A stretch of 64,000 bases of DNA, taken from contig JAEUIE010000032.1 of the NCBI GenBank assembly GCA_016795155.1, positions 124,001 to 188,000 of the forward strand, given 5' to 3'. The notes under the pieces are model-generated. The model was not told the origin of the DNA. It was given only the letters and a program-made list of their open reading frames with translations, and ran no database searches. Position 1 is the first letter of the stretch. Every line of letters begins with the position of its first letter. This document shows, piece after piece, positions 49,514 to 58,611 of this stretch. Position numbers and translations under genes: made by a program. Source of the DNA: Planctomycetia bacterium (lineage in GTDB: Bacteria; Planctomycetota; Planctomycetia; Gemmatales; HRBIN36).

Positions 49514-52500
49514 CTACTTCGTCCCCAACTGTGACCTCCCCGCCTTTACATCCTGCAAACGCTCACGGTAACGTTCGTACAGCTTGGTCTGCTTGCTGGT
49601 CGGTTCAACCGGGTTGCCGCTGATGAACAGTCCCTTCACCTGGGTGGTAGGTTCGAGCATGTCGCCATCGGTAATCACCAAGTTGGCCATCTTGCCAGGT
49701 TCAATGGAACCGAGCTTGTCAGCCAGGCCGAGAATCTGTGCTGGATAAAGAGTTACTGCCTTGAGGGCCTCTTCAGCGGGTAAGCCATAGCTCACCGCCA
49801 AAGCTGCTTCGTAAGGCAGGTTGCGGGTATTGGTGCTACCTGCGGAACGGATACAATATTTGACGCCAGCCTGGTGCAGCCGGGCTGCTACGCGGAACTG
49901 AGCATCGTAGGTATCGTAACTTTCCTGAGGCATTACAGTAAAAGGTCCACACAGCACGGGGATGTTCTTCTTCTTAAGTTCATCCGCCACCTTCCAGGCA
50001 TCGACTCCGCCACTCAAAATGAGCTTCACCTTGGTTTCTTCAGCCCACTTCAAGGCTTCCAGAATATCGGCCTTGCGGTTGGCATTGACGATTACCGGCT
50101 TCTCACCGGCGGCGTAAGGCAACATGGCTTCACGACGAGGATCGAGCGGATTCTTGATGCCAGCCTTGATGGCTTCAGCATCACGCCGGGCATCGGTGAA
50201 CTGCAGCTTCAGAAACTTCAGTTTTTCTTCCCGAGCTTTCTTGGCGAAAATGCGACCAGCAGGCGGGCCATCCGGGCTGCCACTGACCAGGCCTGCCGAT
50301 GCGGGAAACTCGATATGCAGACCGAACGGGTCAACCAGTTTCATTTCCTGCGGTGTCCACCCTGCCAGGTTAACGATGGCGCCCTGACCGGAAACGGTAG
50401 CTCCGGTTGGACGGGTCACCACGGTAAGTACGCCATTGGCACGGGTAACTGGAATGAGTTCCGAATCGGGGTTAATACCAATCAGGGCTCGTAAGTCAGG
50501 CTGGAAATCGCCACCTTCGCTGAAATCCTGCGTTTCGCGGGCGGAACCGAGTTCGGTCAAACCCAGGATGGTCGCGGAATCAATCATGCCCGGGTATAGG
50601 TGCAGCCCCTTGGCATCGATCATGGTGTATTGGCCAGGCAACTCGAAATCGGATTGCTTGCCAAGGTCCTGAATCGCTTTGATTTTACCATTTTCGATTT
50701 GCACCAGGGCATGTTCGATGACAGGTCCGGATACGGGATGAACGGTGATGCCCTTGAGTGCATAACTGTTGGCGTTGTTGCGAGGCATCTTGAGATTGCC
50801 CAGTTCCGGACCGCGTGGTGCAGGGACTTTGAATTCACCTGTCCGAACGCTACCAAAACCTTCGCGCTGGAAGTAAACTTCACCTTCCACCAGGGTCATT
50901 TCGCAACGGGCATATCCACTGAGCGGATGGCCATTGAAAATAACCAGGTCTGCATCCTTGCCGACTTCAATGCTGCCTGTGCGATCCTGCAGGCTGAGCT
51001 GCGTTGCAGGGTTGATAGTAATCATCCGCAGCGCCTGTTCTTCCGAAACTCCACCATACTTCATGGCCTTGGCTGCTTCGGTGTTAAGCCGTCGCATCAG
51101 TTCGTTGCTGTCAGACTTCATCATGACCAACACGCCCGCTTCCTGGAGCAGGGCGGCATTCTGCGGGATGGCATCAAACGCTTCAATCTTGTAAGCCCAC
51201 CAATCGGAGAACGTTGAGCAGGAAGCTCCGTGGGCTGCGATTTCTGCAGCAATCTTGTAGCCTTCCAGTACGTGCTGCAGGCTCTTGACTTTGAAGCCGA
51301 AGCGATCAGCCACGCGGAGCAGCATCAGGATTTCATCAGAACGGTAGCAGTGGGAATGAACCTTGATTTCGCCTTTGAGAATATCGCTCAGCGCTTCCAG
51401 CCTCAAATCGCGGCGAGGTTCCATCTTTGGCGATGCAGAACTTTTCGATTCTTCGTATTCCTTCCACTTACGCTGATATTCCTGGGCTTCGGTGAAAGCA
51501 CGAATCATTACTGCTTCCACACCCAGACGAGTGTTGGGGAACCGGCCATCGCTTCGCTTGACATTCTCGCCCAAGGCAAACTTGACACCCTTGGTGGAAC
51601 CAATTACGAGAGACTGGGCTGGTTCGCCGTATTTCAGCTTGATGACGGCATCCTGCCCGCCAATGCAGTTGGCCGAGCCATGCAGCAATCGAGCCATGGT
51701 GACACCGCCAGCCAGTGCACGGTACATCTGCACATCGTCAGAATCAACAACGTCGCGAACACGAACTTCAGGGACTATGGACAAGGTGCCTTCGTTCACT
51801 CCGCCACTAATGCTGAAGTGGCTGTGCGTATCAATAATGCCAGGCATGACAAACAGCCCCTTGGCATCGATGACGGTTAGATTGGCAGGAGCATTGATGT
51901 TGGGTCCAACTTCTTTGATCTTGCCATCTTGCACGAGGACATCGCCGACAAAATTGCCTTTGGTAACAGTGAGTACCGTAGCCCCTTTAATCAACACATT
52001 GCGGCCCGTTTTGGTCTTGGGCTTGCGATCAACATCCACTTCGCTTGGAAGCTCCTTGGCAGCGGGGGTAACACTCTTCGTTTCCGTTTTTTTCTCTTCG
52101 GTCTTTTTGGCTTCCGGTTTTTTTTCGTCTGTCTTCTTCTCTTCAGGCTTCTTTTCTTCGGACTTTTTCTCATCTGGCTTGGCTGGCGGATTCTCCCCCT
52201 GTTTCATCAGTTTGTTCAGTTCCGCTTCATCGTCCTTCAGTTCTTTTTCAGTCTGATCCATCCGTTCCTTAAACTGGGCACGGCGGTTTTCGGGCACACG
52301 CTCCAGCATTTCCTTACCCCTTGCCATGCGTTCCTTGGTTCGCGTTATTTTTTCTTTCAATTCATTCATGCGCTCTTTGGGATCGCCAGTGGATGCAGGT
52401 TTAGTCTCGCCGCCGATTTCAAAACGATTGCCTTCAGCAAAGACGTACCGGACTTTGGCTTTCTCGTCGTTGAACTTACCTCCGGTGAATGCCACCAGGT

Positions 52501-53797
52501 GGGCAGGTTTGCCTAGTGCAATTTCGCCAAACACGCGATCTACACCAAAAAGGCTGGCAGGGTTAATGGTCAATGTCGCAAGTGCCTGCTCAGCGGGCAC
52601 GCCTTCGGAAATGACTTTCCGAACCTTCGCCAGGAACTTGTCAGTACTTTCGACATTGTGCGTAGAAAGTGAAACCTTCAAGCCAGCCTTCAGCATGCCT
52701 GAAAGGTTCTTGACTTCTTCATCATGTCGGCGTTCAAAATCCTTGACTACCTTCGTTGGCAAGTCCTTGGCTTGCACAGCGTCATCGCTGCTGGGAGCAT
52801 CGAAAATTCCAGGGCCGCCCCGGCGGCGTGCCTGCAGTTTTGCCTTGTCGGGGAATGTTAAACGAACGATGCAGGTGATATCTTCCTGCTTGAGGCGGTC
52901 AATCATACGCCAACCTTCAGCACACCCAAACAGAATAGGTTTGACGTTGAATTCCTTGCACAAATCCAGGGCACGGTTCATTTCATCGCGGCTATCAGCC
53001 TCGAGTATCAGAGGCAATTTGCCTTCAATGATAGCAGCCGTTGCATCAAGTGCAGGATCAAACGCAGGCCGTGAATTGACAGTGCCTGCCTTGTAGGCAG
53101 ATTGCATTCTGGAGTGATAGCCTGCATCATACATGAATTGACGGAAGTGGGCGACTGAACCCATCAGTGTTGATGGATATCCTCCCTGGCCACCGAGCGA
53201 GCGGATGCCACCATGCACTGCTACTTGTGACTTAACGATGGCATTACGTGGAGCAGCGCCGTTATGAACGACGAAGGCACTTTGTCCGCCTAGCAGATTG
53301 CCATCGGGTATCGCCAACCTGGCAACGATGCCCTGAGTTCGCCAACTGTTGGCAGTGTCGTCTTCGGCTTTGAGTGCCGTAGCTACATCAAATTCGGGTG
53401 TCAATCCTTTGCGATTATCAGGCTTGGTGATGGCAAGGGCATCGCTGGCCAGGTCTACGGGTTCTGCAGGCCCGCTTTCGGAACGTCGCAAAGCAGTGTC
53501 CACGCCCCAAGTGTTGCCTGCATCCAGAAAGCCTGGATAGATGACTAAATCTTTCCCATCAATCTTCTCCGCATCGGCGGGGACTTTGACATCAGCACCC
53601 AGTGCCTGGATCATGCCATCGCGAATGACCAGGTTCACCTTGGTCAATTCCGTGCCAGGTTTTGTAACAACCGTTGTGTTGGTGATGGCATATGCCGCTG
53701 GCTTCAACTTGGAAGGTGGCTGTTGTGCCACGGTTTGAGCCAGAATGAGTGTGCTGAAGAATCCCAACAACGCAAATACACGGACGTGCAGCTTCAT
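49514..53797 (-). CDS. exported protein with three amidohydrolase-like modules
   Basis: A 1427-residue secreted protein (signal residues 5-20, then AQQPP). Three tandem modules resemble imidazolonepropionase-type amidohydrolases, each starting with an N-terminal strand pair (KNxxVxxxG, PGxxD): module 1 about 25-500, module 2 about 590-1015, module 3 about 1020-1427. Between 1 and 2 lies a Lys/Glu/Pro coiled linker (about 500-590). Only module 2 shows the metal site HSH (H658, H660 in PGIIDTHSHFSISGG). In module 1 the place reads PGFLDAGNTWG and in module 3 PGMIDSATILG, with no HxH. It ends with TKLYERYRERLQDVK. ATG 53797 is chosen from the signal peptide. Substrate unknown; possibly peptide or nucleobase degradation. 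Confidence 0.86.
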   Translation of the reverse strand: MKLHVRVFALLGFFSTLILAQTVAQQPPSKLKPAAYAITNTTVVTKPGTELTKVNLVIRDGMIQALGADVKVPADAEKIDGKDLVIYPGFLDAGNTWGVDTALRRSESGPAEPVDLASDALAITKPDNRKGLTPEFDVATALKAEDDTANSWRTQGIVARLAIPDGNLLGGQSAFVVHNGAAPRNAIVKSQVAVHGGIRSLGGQGGYPSTLMGSVAHFRQFMYDAGYHSRMQSAYKAGTVNSRPAFDPALDATAAIIEGKLPLILEADSRDEMNRALDLCKEFNVKPILFGCAEGWRMIDRLKQEDITCIVRLTFPDKAKLQARRRGGPGIFDAPSSDDAVQAKDLPTKVVKDFERRHDEEVKNLSGMLKAGLKVSLSTHNVESTDKFLAKVRKVISEGVPAEQALATLTINPASLFGVDRVFGEIALGKPAHLVAFTGGKFNDEKAKVRYVFAEGNRFEIGGETKPASTGDPKERMNELKEKITRTKERMARGKEMLERVPENRRAQFKERMDQTEKELKDDEAELNKLMKQGENPPAKPDEKKSEEKKPEEKKTDEKKPEAKKTEEKKTETKSVTPAAKELPSEVDVDRKPKTKTGRNVLIKGATVLTVTKGNFVGDVLVQDGKIKEVGPNINAPANLTVIDAKGLFVMPGIIDTHSHFSISGGVNEGTLSIVPEVRVRDVVDSDDVQMYRALAGGVTMARLLHGSANCIGGQDAVIKLKYGEPAQSLVIGSTKGVKFALGENVKRSDGRFPNTRLGVEAVMIRAFTEAQEYQRKWKEYEESKSSASPKMEPRRDLRLEALSDILKGEIKVHSHCYRSDEILMLLRVADRFGFKVKSLQHVLEGYKIAAEIAAHGASCSTFSDWWAYKIEAFDAIPQNAALLQEAGVLVMMKSDSNELMRRLNTEAAKAMKYGGVSEEQALRMITINPATQLSLQDRTGSIEVGKDADLVIFNGHPLSGYARCEMTLVEGEVYFQREGFGSVRTGEFKVPAPRGPELGNLKMPRNNANSYALKGITVHPVSGPVIEHALVQIENGKIKAIQDLGKQSDFELPGQYTMIDAKGLHLYPGMIDSATILGLTELGSARETQDFSEGGDFQPDLRALIGINPDSELIPVTRANGVLTVVTRPTGATVSGQGAIVNLAGWTPQEMKLVDPFGLHIEFPASAGLVSGSPDGPPAGRIFAKKAREEKLKFLKLQFTDARRDAEAIKAGIKNPLDPRREAMLPYAAGEKPVIVNANRKADILEALKWAEETKVKLILSGGVDAWKVADELKKKNIPVLCGPFTVMPQESYDTYDAQFRVAARLHQAGVKYCIRSAGSTNTRNLPYEAALAVSYGLPAEEALKAVTLYPAQILGLADKLGSIEPGKMANLVITDGDMLEPTTQVKGLFISGNPVEPTSKQTKLYERYRERLQDVKAGRSQLGTK

Positions 53798-53910
53798 ACG
53801 AGGTACTTTCCACAAAAGATGCGACTTCGTGAAGATATTCGACTGGCGCGATGAACTCAAGGGGATAGCTACAGACTCAGTGATTTCTCAGAAAAATGAT
53901 AACAACAAAA

Positions 53911-53935
53911 AACACCCAGTATGGAACCGGGTGTT
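53911..53935 (-). terminator. intrinsic terminator of the PstS-like gene
   Basis: Stem AACACCC (53911-53917) with GGGTGTT (53929-53935) and an 11-base inner segment that has two more possible pairs. On the minus strand it is followed by TTTTTTGTTG. It lies 55 bases after the stop of the PstS-like gene. Confidence 0.7.
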
Positions 53936-53989
53936 CTTCGTTTTCTCCCCTATGTGGGAGTGGGGACAGGTTTAGTGAGTTGTTGTGCT

Positions 53990-54964
53990 TTATTTCTTCA
54001 AGCCTGCAGCCTCGAGACCCGTATCAGCCAGTTGTTGTGGAACAGGGATATAGCCATCTTTAATAACCACTTCCTGCCCTTGCTTGCTCAGCATGTATTT
54101 CACAAACTCGCGGCGAAGAGTATCAAGTGGACTGTTGGGGTTCTTGTTGATGTAAACATAAAGTACGCGTGCCAGCGGATATGTTCCATCCAGGGCAAAC
54201 TCCGGCAAAGCTTCAATCGGCTTGGTTCCAGAGCGAGGAGAGATTGCAATAGCTCGAACATCTGCTGTCTTGTAACCGATACCCGAATAACCAATGGCAT
54301 ATTTGTCGGTGGCAATCGCCTGAACCACTGCAGAACTCCCTGGCTGTTCTTTGACAGTGTCCTTGAAATCTCCATTGGCCAAGGCATGTTCCTTGAAGAA
54401 GCCATAGGTACCGGATGCAGCATTTCGGCCATAGATGCTGATGGGCTTGTTGGCCCATTCGCCTGTTAAGCCCACATCGCCCCAGGTGACGATATCTTTC
54501 GGTGCACCCCGTTTACGATTACGTGAGAAAATGGCATCGATTTGTTCCAATGACAAACTGTTCAGTGGGCAATCTTTGTGTACGTATACAGCCAGCAGAT
54601 CGATACTGCTGGGGACAGCCGTGGGTGCATAGCCGACTTTCTTCTTGAATTCATCAATTTCCTTATCTTTCATGGGTCGGCTCATCGGGCCGAACTGTGC
54701 AGTACCTTGAATCAAAGCAGGCACAGCAGTGCTGCTTCCTTTGCCTTCCACTTCGATACGAACATTCGGATAGTTCTTGCGAAAACCTTCAGCCCATAAC
54801 GTCATCAAATTCACCATGGTGTCTGAGCCGACACTTTTGATGGTGCCCGAAACTCCATCATTGGATTTCACATAATCGGGCAGGGCAGGATCAACCTTGA
54901 TCTGCCCCTGAGCTTCGTGAACCAGCAGACTGAGCAACAAGACAAAACTACAGCAATAACGCAT
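53990..54964 (-). CDS. pstS: PstS-like phosphate-binding periplasmic protein
   Basis: The solute-binding component of a high-affinity phosphate ABC importer, 324 residues with a signal peptide (residues 5-20, ending HEAQG). Family segments present are SGTIKSVGSDTMVNLMTLWAEGF, GSSTAVPALIQGTAQFGPMSRPM, the LAVYVHKDCPLNSLSLEQIDAIF stretch, and RNAASGTYGFFKEH. No pstC, pstA, pstB or phoU is next to it, so the permease and ATPase are elsewhere or the protein has another role. GGAG precedes the ATG. A strong T-tailed hairpin follows it. Confidence 0.88.
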   Translation of the reverse strand: MRYCCSFVLLLSLLVHEAQGQIKVDPALPDYVKSNDGVSGTIKSVGSDTMVNLMTLWAEGFRKNYPNVRIEVEGKGSSTAVPALIQGTAQFGPMSRPMKDKEIDEFKKKVGYAPTAVPSSIDLLAVYVHKDCPLNSLSLEQIDAIFSRNRKRGAPKDIVTWGDVGLTGEWANKPISIYGRNAASGTYGFFKEHALANGDFKDTVKEQPGSSAVVQAIATDKYAIGYSGIGYKTADVRAIAISPRSGTKPIEALPEFALDGTYPLARVLYVYINKNPNSPLDTLRREFVKYMLSKQGQEVVIKDGYIPVPQQLADTGLEAAGLKK

Positions 54965-55069
54965 ATTTCACTCCTGTTTCAATAATCACTCACAGAATTA
55001 TTATTGTTTTACATGGTCCTGCAACAGAGAAGATTCAATGAAGGTTAAACCGCACGGATTCCGTCAGTT

Positions 55070-55078
55070 TGCTATAAT
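55070..55078 (+). promoter_or_regulatory. extended -10 promoter element before the thiolase gene
   Basis: TGCTATAAT: the TATAAT hexamer (55073-55078) with the TG dinucleotide one base upstream. It lies 43 bases before the thiolase ATG. No good -35 is seen, which fits an extended -10 type. Confidence 0.55.
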
Positions 55079-55120
55079 AGAGTAAAAGCAGCAACGAAAA
55101 GTTCAGATGTCGAGGTTTCC

Positions 55121-56302
55121 ATGTCAGATGCCTTTATTGTAACCTGTGCCCGCTCGCCAATTGGCAAATTTCTCGGTGGTTTAACCGATGTCTCTGCAAC
55201 GAAACTGGGTGCACTCGCCATTGCAGAAGTCCTCAAGCGTGGCAAGGTTGATCCAACTCTGGTCGATGAAGTAATCATGGGATGTGTCATTCAGGCAGGT
55301 CTGGGTCAGAATCCCGCCCGCCAGTCAGCTATTCATGGTGGGTTGCCTGACACGATCTCGGCTGTCACAGTCAACAAGGTCTGCGGTTCAGGGTTGCAGG
55401 CAGTGATGCAGGCTGCACAATCCATTCGTGCAGGTGATAACGATGTCGTGATCGCTGGTGGCTTTGAGAACATGAGCCGGGCACCGTATCTCTTGCAGAA
55501 CGCCCGCACCGGTGGTTTCAAATATGGGGACCAGACTGCTACTGATGCCATGATCAACGATGGCTTATGGTGTGCCTTTGAAAGTTGCCACATGGGTAAC
55601 TCTGCAGAACATATCGCCAGGAAACACAGTGTAAGCAGGGAAGATCAGGATCGCTTCTCGGCCAAGAGCCAGCAACGTGCAGCAGCAGCCTGGTCTGCAG
55701 GCAACTTTGCCGAAGAAGTCTTTCCTGTTACAGTAGGATCAGGCGCCAAGGCCAAAGTGGTGGATAAAGACGAAGGCATACGCGCTGAAACAACCGCTGA
55801 AGGGCTGAGCAAGCTGAGGACAGCATTTCCAGGTGGCACTAGCGTCACTGCGGGGAATGCATCGACTATCAATGATGGATCAGCAGCGATTCTGGTAGCC
55901 AGCAGTCGCGGCCTGGAAAAACTGGGAAGCAAGCCCATCGCACGTGTTGTAGCTTACGCCACCAGCGGCGTGGCTCCCAAAGATATCTTCATCGCGCCAG
56001 TTTCAGCAGTCAACATGGTGCTGCAGAAAGCCAAGCTCACTTTGGCCGACATCGACTATTTTGAACTGAACGAAGCCTTCGCGGCCCAGATGCTGGCCTG
56101 CAACTACGACTTGAAAATTGACGAAGCAAAGCTCAATGTTAATGGTGGAGCGATAGCTTTAGGCCATCCCATTGGTGCCAGCGGAGCACGTTGCCTGGTA
56201 ACACTCCTGAGTGTGCTCAAGCAGCGAAACGCCAAGCGTGGCCTGGTCTCGCTTTGCTTAGGCGGTGGTAATGCCGTTGCGATGGTGGTAGAGAGAGTCT
56301 AA
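55121..56302 (+). CDS. acetyl-CoA acetyltransferase (thiolase)
   Basis: A type II thiolase that condenses or splits acetoacetyl-CoA. Active-site C88 lies in NKVCGSGLQAV. The later GGAIALGHPIGASGARCLVTLL holds the catalytic His, and SLCLGGGNAVAMVVE holds the second Cys. Length 393 is typical. It is followed, 32 bases on, by a CoA-transferase beta subunit gene, suggesting a short acyl-CoA pathway such as ketone or fatty-acid breakdown. The thiolase could serve acetoacetate or PHB synthesis; nothing here decides. Confidence 0.94.
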   Translation: MSDAFIVTCARSPIGKFLGGLTDVSATKLGALAIAEVLKRGKVDPTLVDEVIMGCVIQAGLGQNPARQSAIHGGLPDTISAVTVNKVCGSGLQAVMQAAQSIRAGDNDVVIAGGFENMSRAPYLLQNARTGGFKYGDQTATDAMINDGLWCAFESCHMGNSAEHIARKHSVSREDQDRFSAKSQQRAAAAWSAGNFAEEVFPVTVGSGAKAKVVDKDEGIRAETTAEGLSKLRTAFPGGTSVTAGNASTINDGSAAILVASSRGLEKLGSKPIARVVAYATSGVAPKDIFIAPVSAVNMVLQKAKLTLADIDYFELNEAFAAQMLACNYDLKIDEAKLNVNGGAIALGHPIGASGARCLVTLLSVLKQRNAKRGLVSLCLGGGNAVAMVVERV

Positions 56303-56306
56303 ATCT

Positions 56307-56334
56307 CAGCACTTAGCACTCAGGACTCAGCACT
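56307..56334. repeat. four-unit heptamer tandem repeat before CoA-transferase gene
   Basis: Four heptamers in a row: CAGCACT, TAGCACT, CAGGACT, CAGCACT. They begin five bases after the thiolase stop and end directly at the TTG start of the next gene. This type of short AGCACT tandem is seen in other bacteria with no settled function. Confidence 0.6.
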
Positions 56335-57108
56335 TTGAAATACAACCCCATGGAACTCATGATCTGCTGTGCCGCCCGGCTTCTCGAAGACGGACGTACC
56401 GTCACCGTCGGCACCGGTGGTCCCTGTGCTGCTGCCATGCTCGCTCAGCAGACCCATGCACCCAACCTGGTCATTTTCTTTGAAGCAGGTGGTGCTGCTC
56501 CCATTCTGCCAACGATGCCTGTCTCGGTGGGCGATTCACGCACTTTCCACAAAGGCCTGATGGCCAGTAGCATGGCTGAGATCATGGAAACCTGTCAGCG
56601 GGGCATGATGGACTATGCTTTCCTCGGTGGTGCACAGATTGATGCATACGGCAACCTCAACAGCACCCACATCGGCGGAACACCAGCCAAGCCGAAAGTG
56701 CGTTTGCCCGGCAGCGGTGGTGCGAACGACCTCGCCAGTTTCTGCTGGAATGTCATTACCATGACGAATCACGATAAGCGACGCTTTGTCGAGAAGCTCG
56801 ATTTTCTCACCACGCCGGGCTACCTTACCGGACCGGGTGCACGGGAAGCTGCAGGTTTGCCTGATGGTACCGGGCCATACCGTGTGGTGACCGAACTGGC
56901 TGTCATGGGCTATCATCCACAGACCAGGCGGATGCAAGTGCTGAGCCTGCATCCTGGTGTTACGATGGAGAAAGTTAAAGAAAACACCGGTTTTGAGATC
57001 GGTTGTGCCGATGCGGTGACGACGACTCCAGAGCCTGCAGAGAACGAGCTACATCTGCTGCGTACCAAGGTTGATCCGCGTCGATACATTATCGGCAGAG
57101 CTGCATGA
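56335..57108 (+). CDS. CoA-transferase beta-subunit-like protein
   Basis: A 257-residue CoA-transferase subunit of the glutaconate/3-oxoacid type (subunit B). Segments such as TVTVGTGGPCAAAMLAQQ, FFEAGGAAPILP, and GGAQIDAYGNLNSTHIGG, then LPGSGGANDLASF, are typical for beta chains. The characteristic catalytic Glu of the family is probably the E in FFEAGG. Start TTG 56335 is provisional; ATG 56350 (MELMICCAARLL) is also plausible, because an AGCACT-type tandem repeat ends at the TTG. The alpha subunit is not adjacent. The gene ends by overlapping the prepilin peptidase ATG by four bases. Confidence 0.84.
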   Translation: MKYNPMELMICCAARLLEDGRTVTVGTGGPCAAAMLAQQTHAPNLVIFFEAGGAAPILPTMPVSVGDSRTFHKGLMASSMAEIMETCQRGMMDYAFLGGAQIDAYGNLNSTHIGGTPAKPKVRLPGSGGANDLASFCWNVITMTNHDKRRFVEKLDFLTTPGYLTGPGAREAAGLPDGTGPYRVVTELAVMGYHPQTRRMQVLSLHPGVTMEKVKENTGFEIGCADAVTTTPEPAENELHLLRTKVDPRRYIIGRAA

Positions 57109-57692
57109 TAGTTTTGATTCCATGGATGGTTGCTGTGACTCCCCCATTTTTTCCTACTTCATCATTCGGTTCCCTCTTCTACGGGCTGATGCTGGCCTGT
57201 TGCCTGGCACTGGTGTTAACTGATCTCAAATCGCAAAGGCTGCCTAACCGTTTAACGGTGTCCATGCTGCTCTTGGGCATCGTCATGAACCTGGTGCGTG
57301 CCATTTGGCTTGGGGTGAATGAAGAACCCGGTCGCTACTTCGGCATGACAGGCATCTTTGGTGGATTGTTGGAAGGCTTTGCTTTCAGCCTGGCTGGCTT
57401 TGTGGTAGCCTTTATTATTTTCTCAGTCTTATGGCAACTTCAGAAATGCGGCGCTGGTGATGTCAAAATGATGGCAGCGCTCGGCGCCTGGATTGGGCCA
57501 TTCTGGTTTCTGTTCGTCTTTGCCGGCACCATTGTCGCGGTGCTGGTCATCATGATCGTATGGTGGCTGGTTGCGTATGTGATGAAACGCAACCCAGGAC
57601 TGAAAATCAGTTATGCACTCCCCGCCAGCATCAGCGTCGCAGTGCTGATGCTCTGGTTCTGGCGGGCGACGTGGTGGCAGATTATTTATTGA
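57105..57692 (+). CDS. prepilin peptidase (A24 family, TadV/CpaA-like)
   Basis: A membrane aspartic protease that trims prepilin signal peptides. The 195-residue protein has about five helices. The catalytic aspartates are in LTDLKSQRLPNRL and in the conserved GAGDVKMMAALGAW (GxGDxK). It lacks the N-terminal methyltransferase domain of PilD, so it fits the short TadV/CpaA type. Its ATG overlaps the CoA-transferase stop (ATGA). The last 11 bases overlap the convergent YdjY gene. No pilin or Tad-assembly genes are in the window. Confidence 0.88.
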   Translation: MIVLIPWMVAVTPPFFPTSSFGSLFYGLMLACCLALVLTDLKSQRLPNRLTVSMLLLGIVMNLVRAIWLGVNEEPGRYFGMTGIFGGLLEGFAFSLAGFVVAFIIFSVLWQLQKCGAGDVKMMAALGAWIGPFWFLFVFAGTIVAVLVIMIVWWLVAYVMKRNPGLKISYALPASISVAVLMLWFWRATWWQIIY

Positions 57693-58611
57693 TGTTTTGT
57701 ACCCGCTCCATGATCACCCGCACACTCGTGCCTCGTTCAGGAATTGCATTGGGGTTGGCTTTGTACCCCAGGTTGTCTCCCTGTGGATCACTGTCCACGC
57801 TTTCAAAAGGCAGATCGAGCAGAGCGCTGCCAAAGTTCGTCAGGCAAATGACTCGGCCATCGTTAGCGCCAAAGTACTCATACTCTTCGCCCATTGCGGT
57901 CCTGGCTTTGCCGTTGTAACTGCCAGCAAATACCCAGTCGCCTACCAGGGGCTTGTTATCCTTCGCTCGCGACACCCATGCTTGTGCCGGCACACAATGG
58001 TACTTCCCTTGAGCATCAGTGTACTCCACCAGCAACTTGACTACATCACCCGTAGCTGGTTTGAAATCGTACTCCCGCTGGGCGTTGATGAAGGTAGCTG
58101 GCTTGCCCGGTTTGAAACCTGCTCCCAGCATCGCTGCATGCAGGATTTTTGCATCAAACGGTGCGGACATGATCGATTCATGATCCTTGCCTGCTTCCGA
58201 TCTTGAGAGTAGATGTTCCAGGAACCCTTCACGCAATACCACCACGGCATCGATCACTACCCGGCGATCAATGCCGGATGCTCGAGATTGCCAACTGGGT
58301 AGTGGTTGAGAGGGAACTGCCTGGATGGCTACATCACCCAGTGAACAAAGACCACCCGCTTTCCGCAATGCTTCACCAACGAGCCGCGCAGCAGCAGCTT
58401 CCTGCTGCGTGACTGTTTCCAGCCAGATGCTTTGCCCTACTGCAACTCGAAAGACGGGCTGCATCGTGGTATTACTGATGTTGGCATCAGCTTGTTTCTG
58501 CACGACTGTAGACGAAGTTGCTACAGGAGCAGCAGCCTTGGAATGGGTTGCGGGTGTTTCGGTATGACAGGAGGCACTGCAAAGAATCAACAAGAAAATG
58601 CTACGAGACAT
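57682..58611 (-). CDS. YdjY-domain protein, probable lipoprotein
   Basis: A 309-residue exported protein. Residues 4-14 are hydrophobic and followed by a Cys at 15 that could be lipidated (SASC); this lipobox is not ideal. The YdjY domain (about 130-205) shows VVIDAVVVLREGFLEHLLS, then GKDHESIMSAPFDAKILHAAML, GAGFKPG, which match the family's K-x-HE and iHaALL patterns. YdjY proteins occur widely in Planctomycetes and their function is unknown. It follows the GT2 gene with one shared base, so it is cotranscribed with the methyltransferase and glycosyltransferase. Confidence 0.78.
   Translation of the reverse strand: MSRSIFLLILCSASCHTETPATHSKAAAPVATSSTVVQKQADANISNTTMQPVFRVAVGQSIWLETVTQQEAAAARLVGEALRKAGGLCSLGDVAIQAVPSQPLPSWQSRASGIDRRVVIDAVVVLREGFLEHLLSRSEAGKDHESIMSAPFDAKILHAAMLGAGFKPGKPATFINAQREYDFKPATGDVVKLLVEYTDAQGKYHCVPAQAWVSRAKDNKPLVGDWVFAGSYNGKARTAMGEEYEYFGANDGRVICLTNFGSALLDLPFESVDSDPQGDNLGYKANPNAIPERGTSVRVIMERVQNINK

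Noticed and set aside
51230-52516. Several 190-250-codon plus-strand frames opposite the triple amidohydrolase gene
   Set aside because: All lie antisense to a clear gene and have Phe/Ser/Leu-rich low-information sequence produced by the complement of its Lys/Glu-rich linker.
54600-54990. A possible Pho-box upstream of the PstS-like gene
   Set aside because: No pair of CTGTCAT-like direct repeats with 4-base spacing is present; only one loose match is seen.
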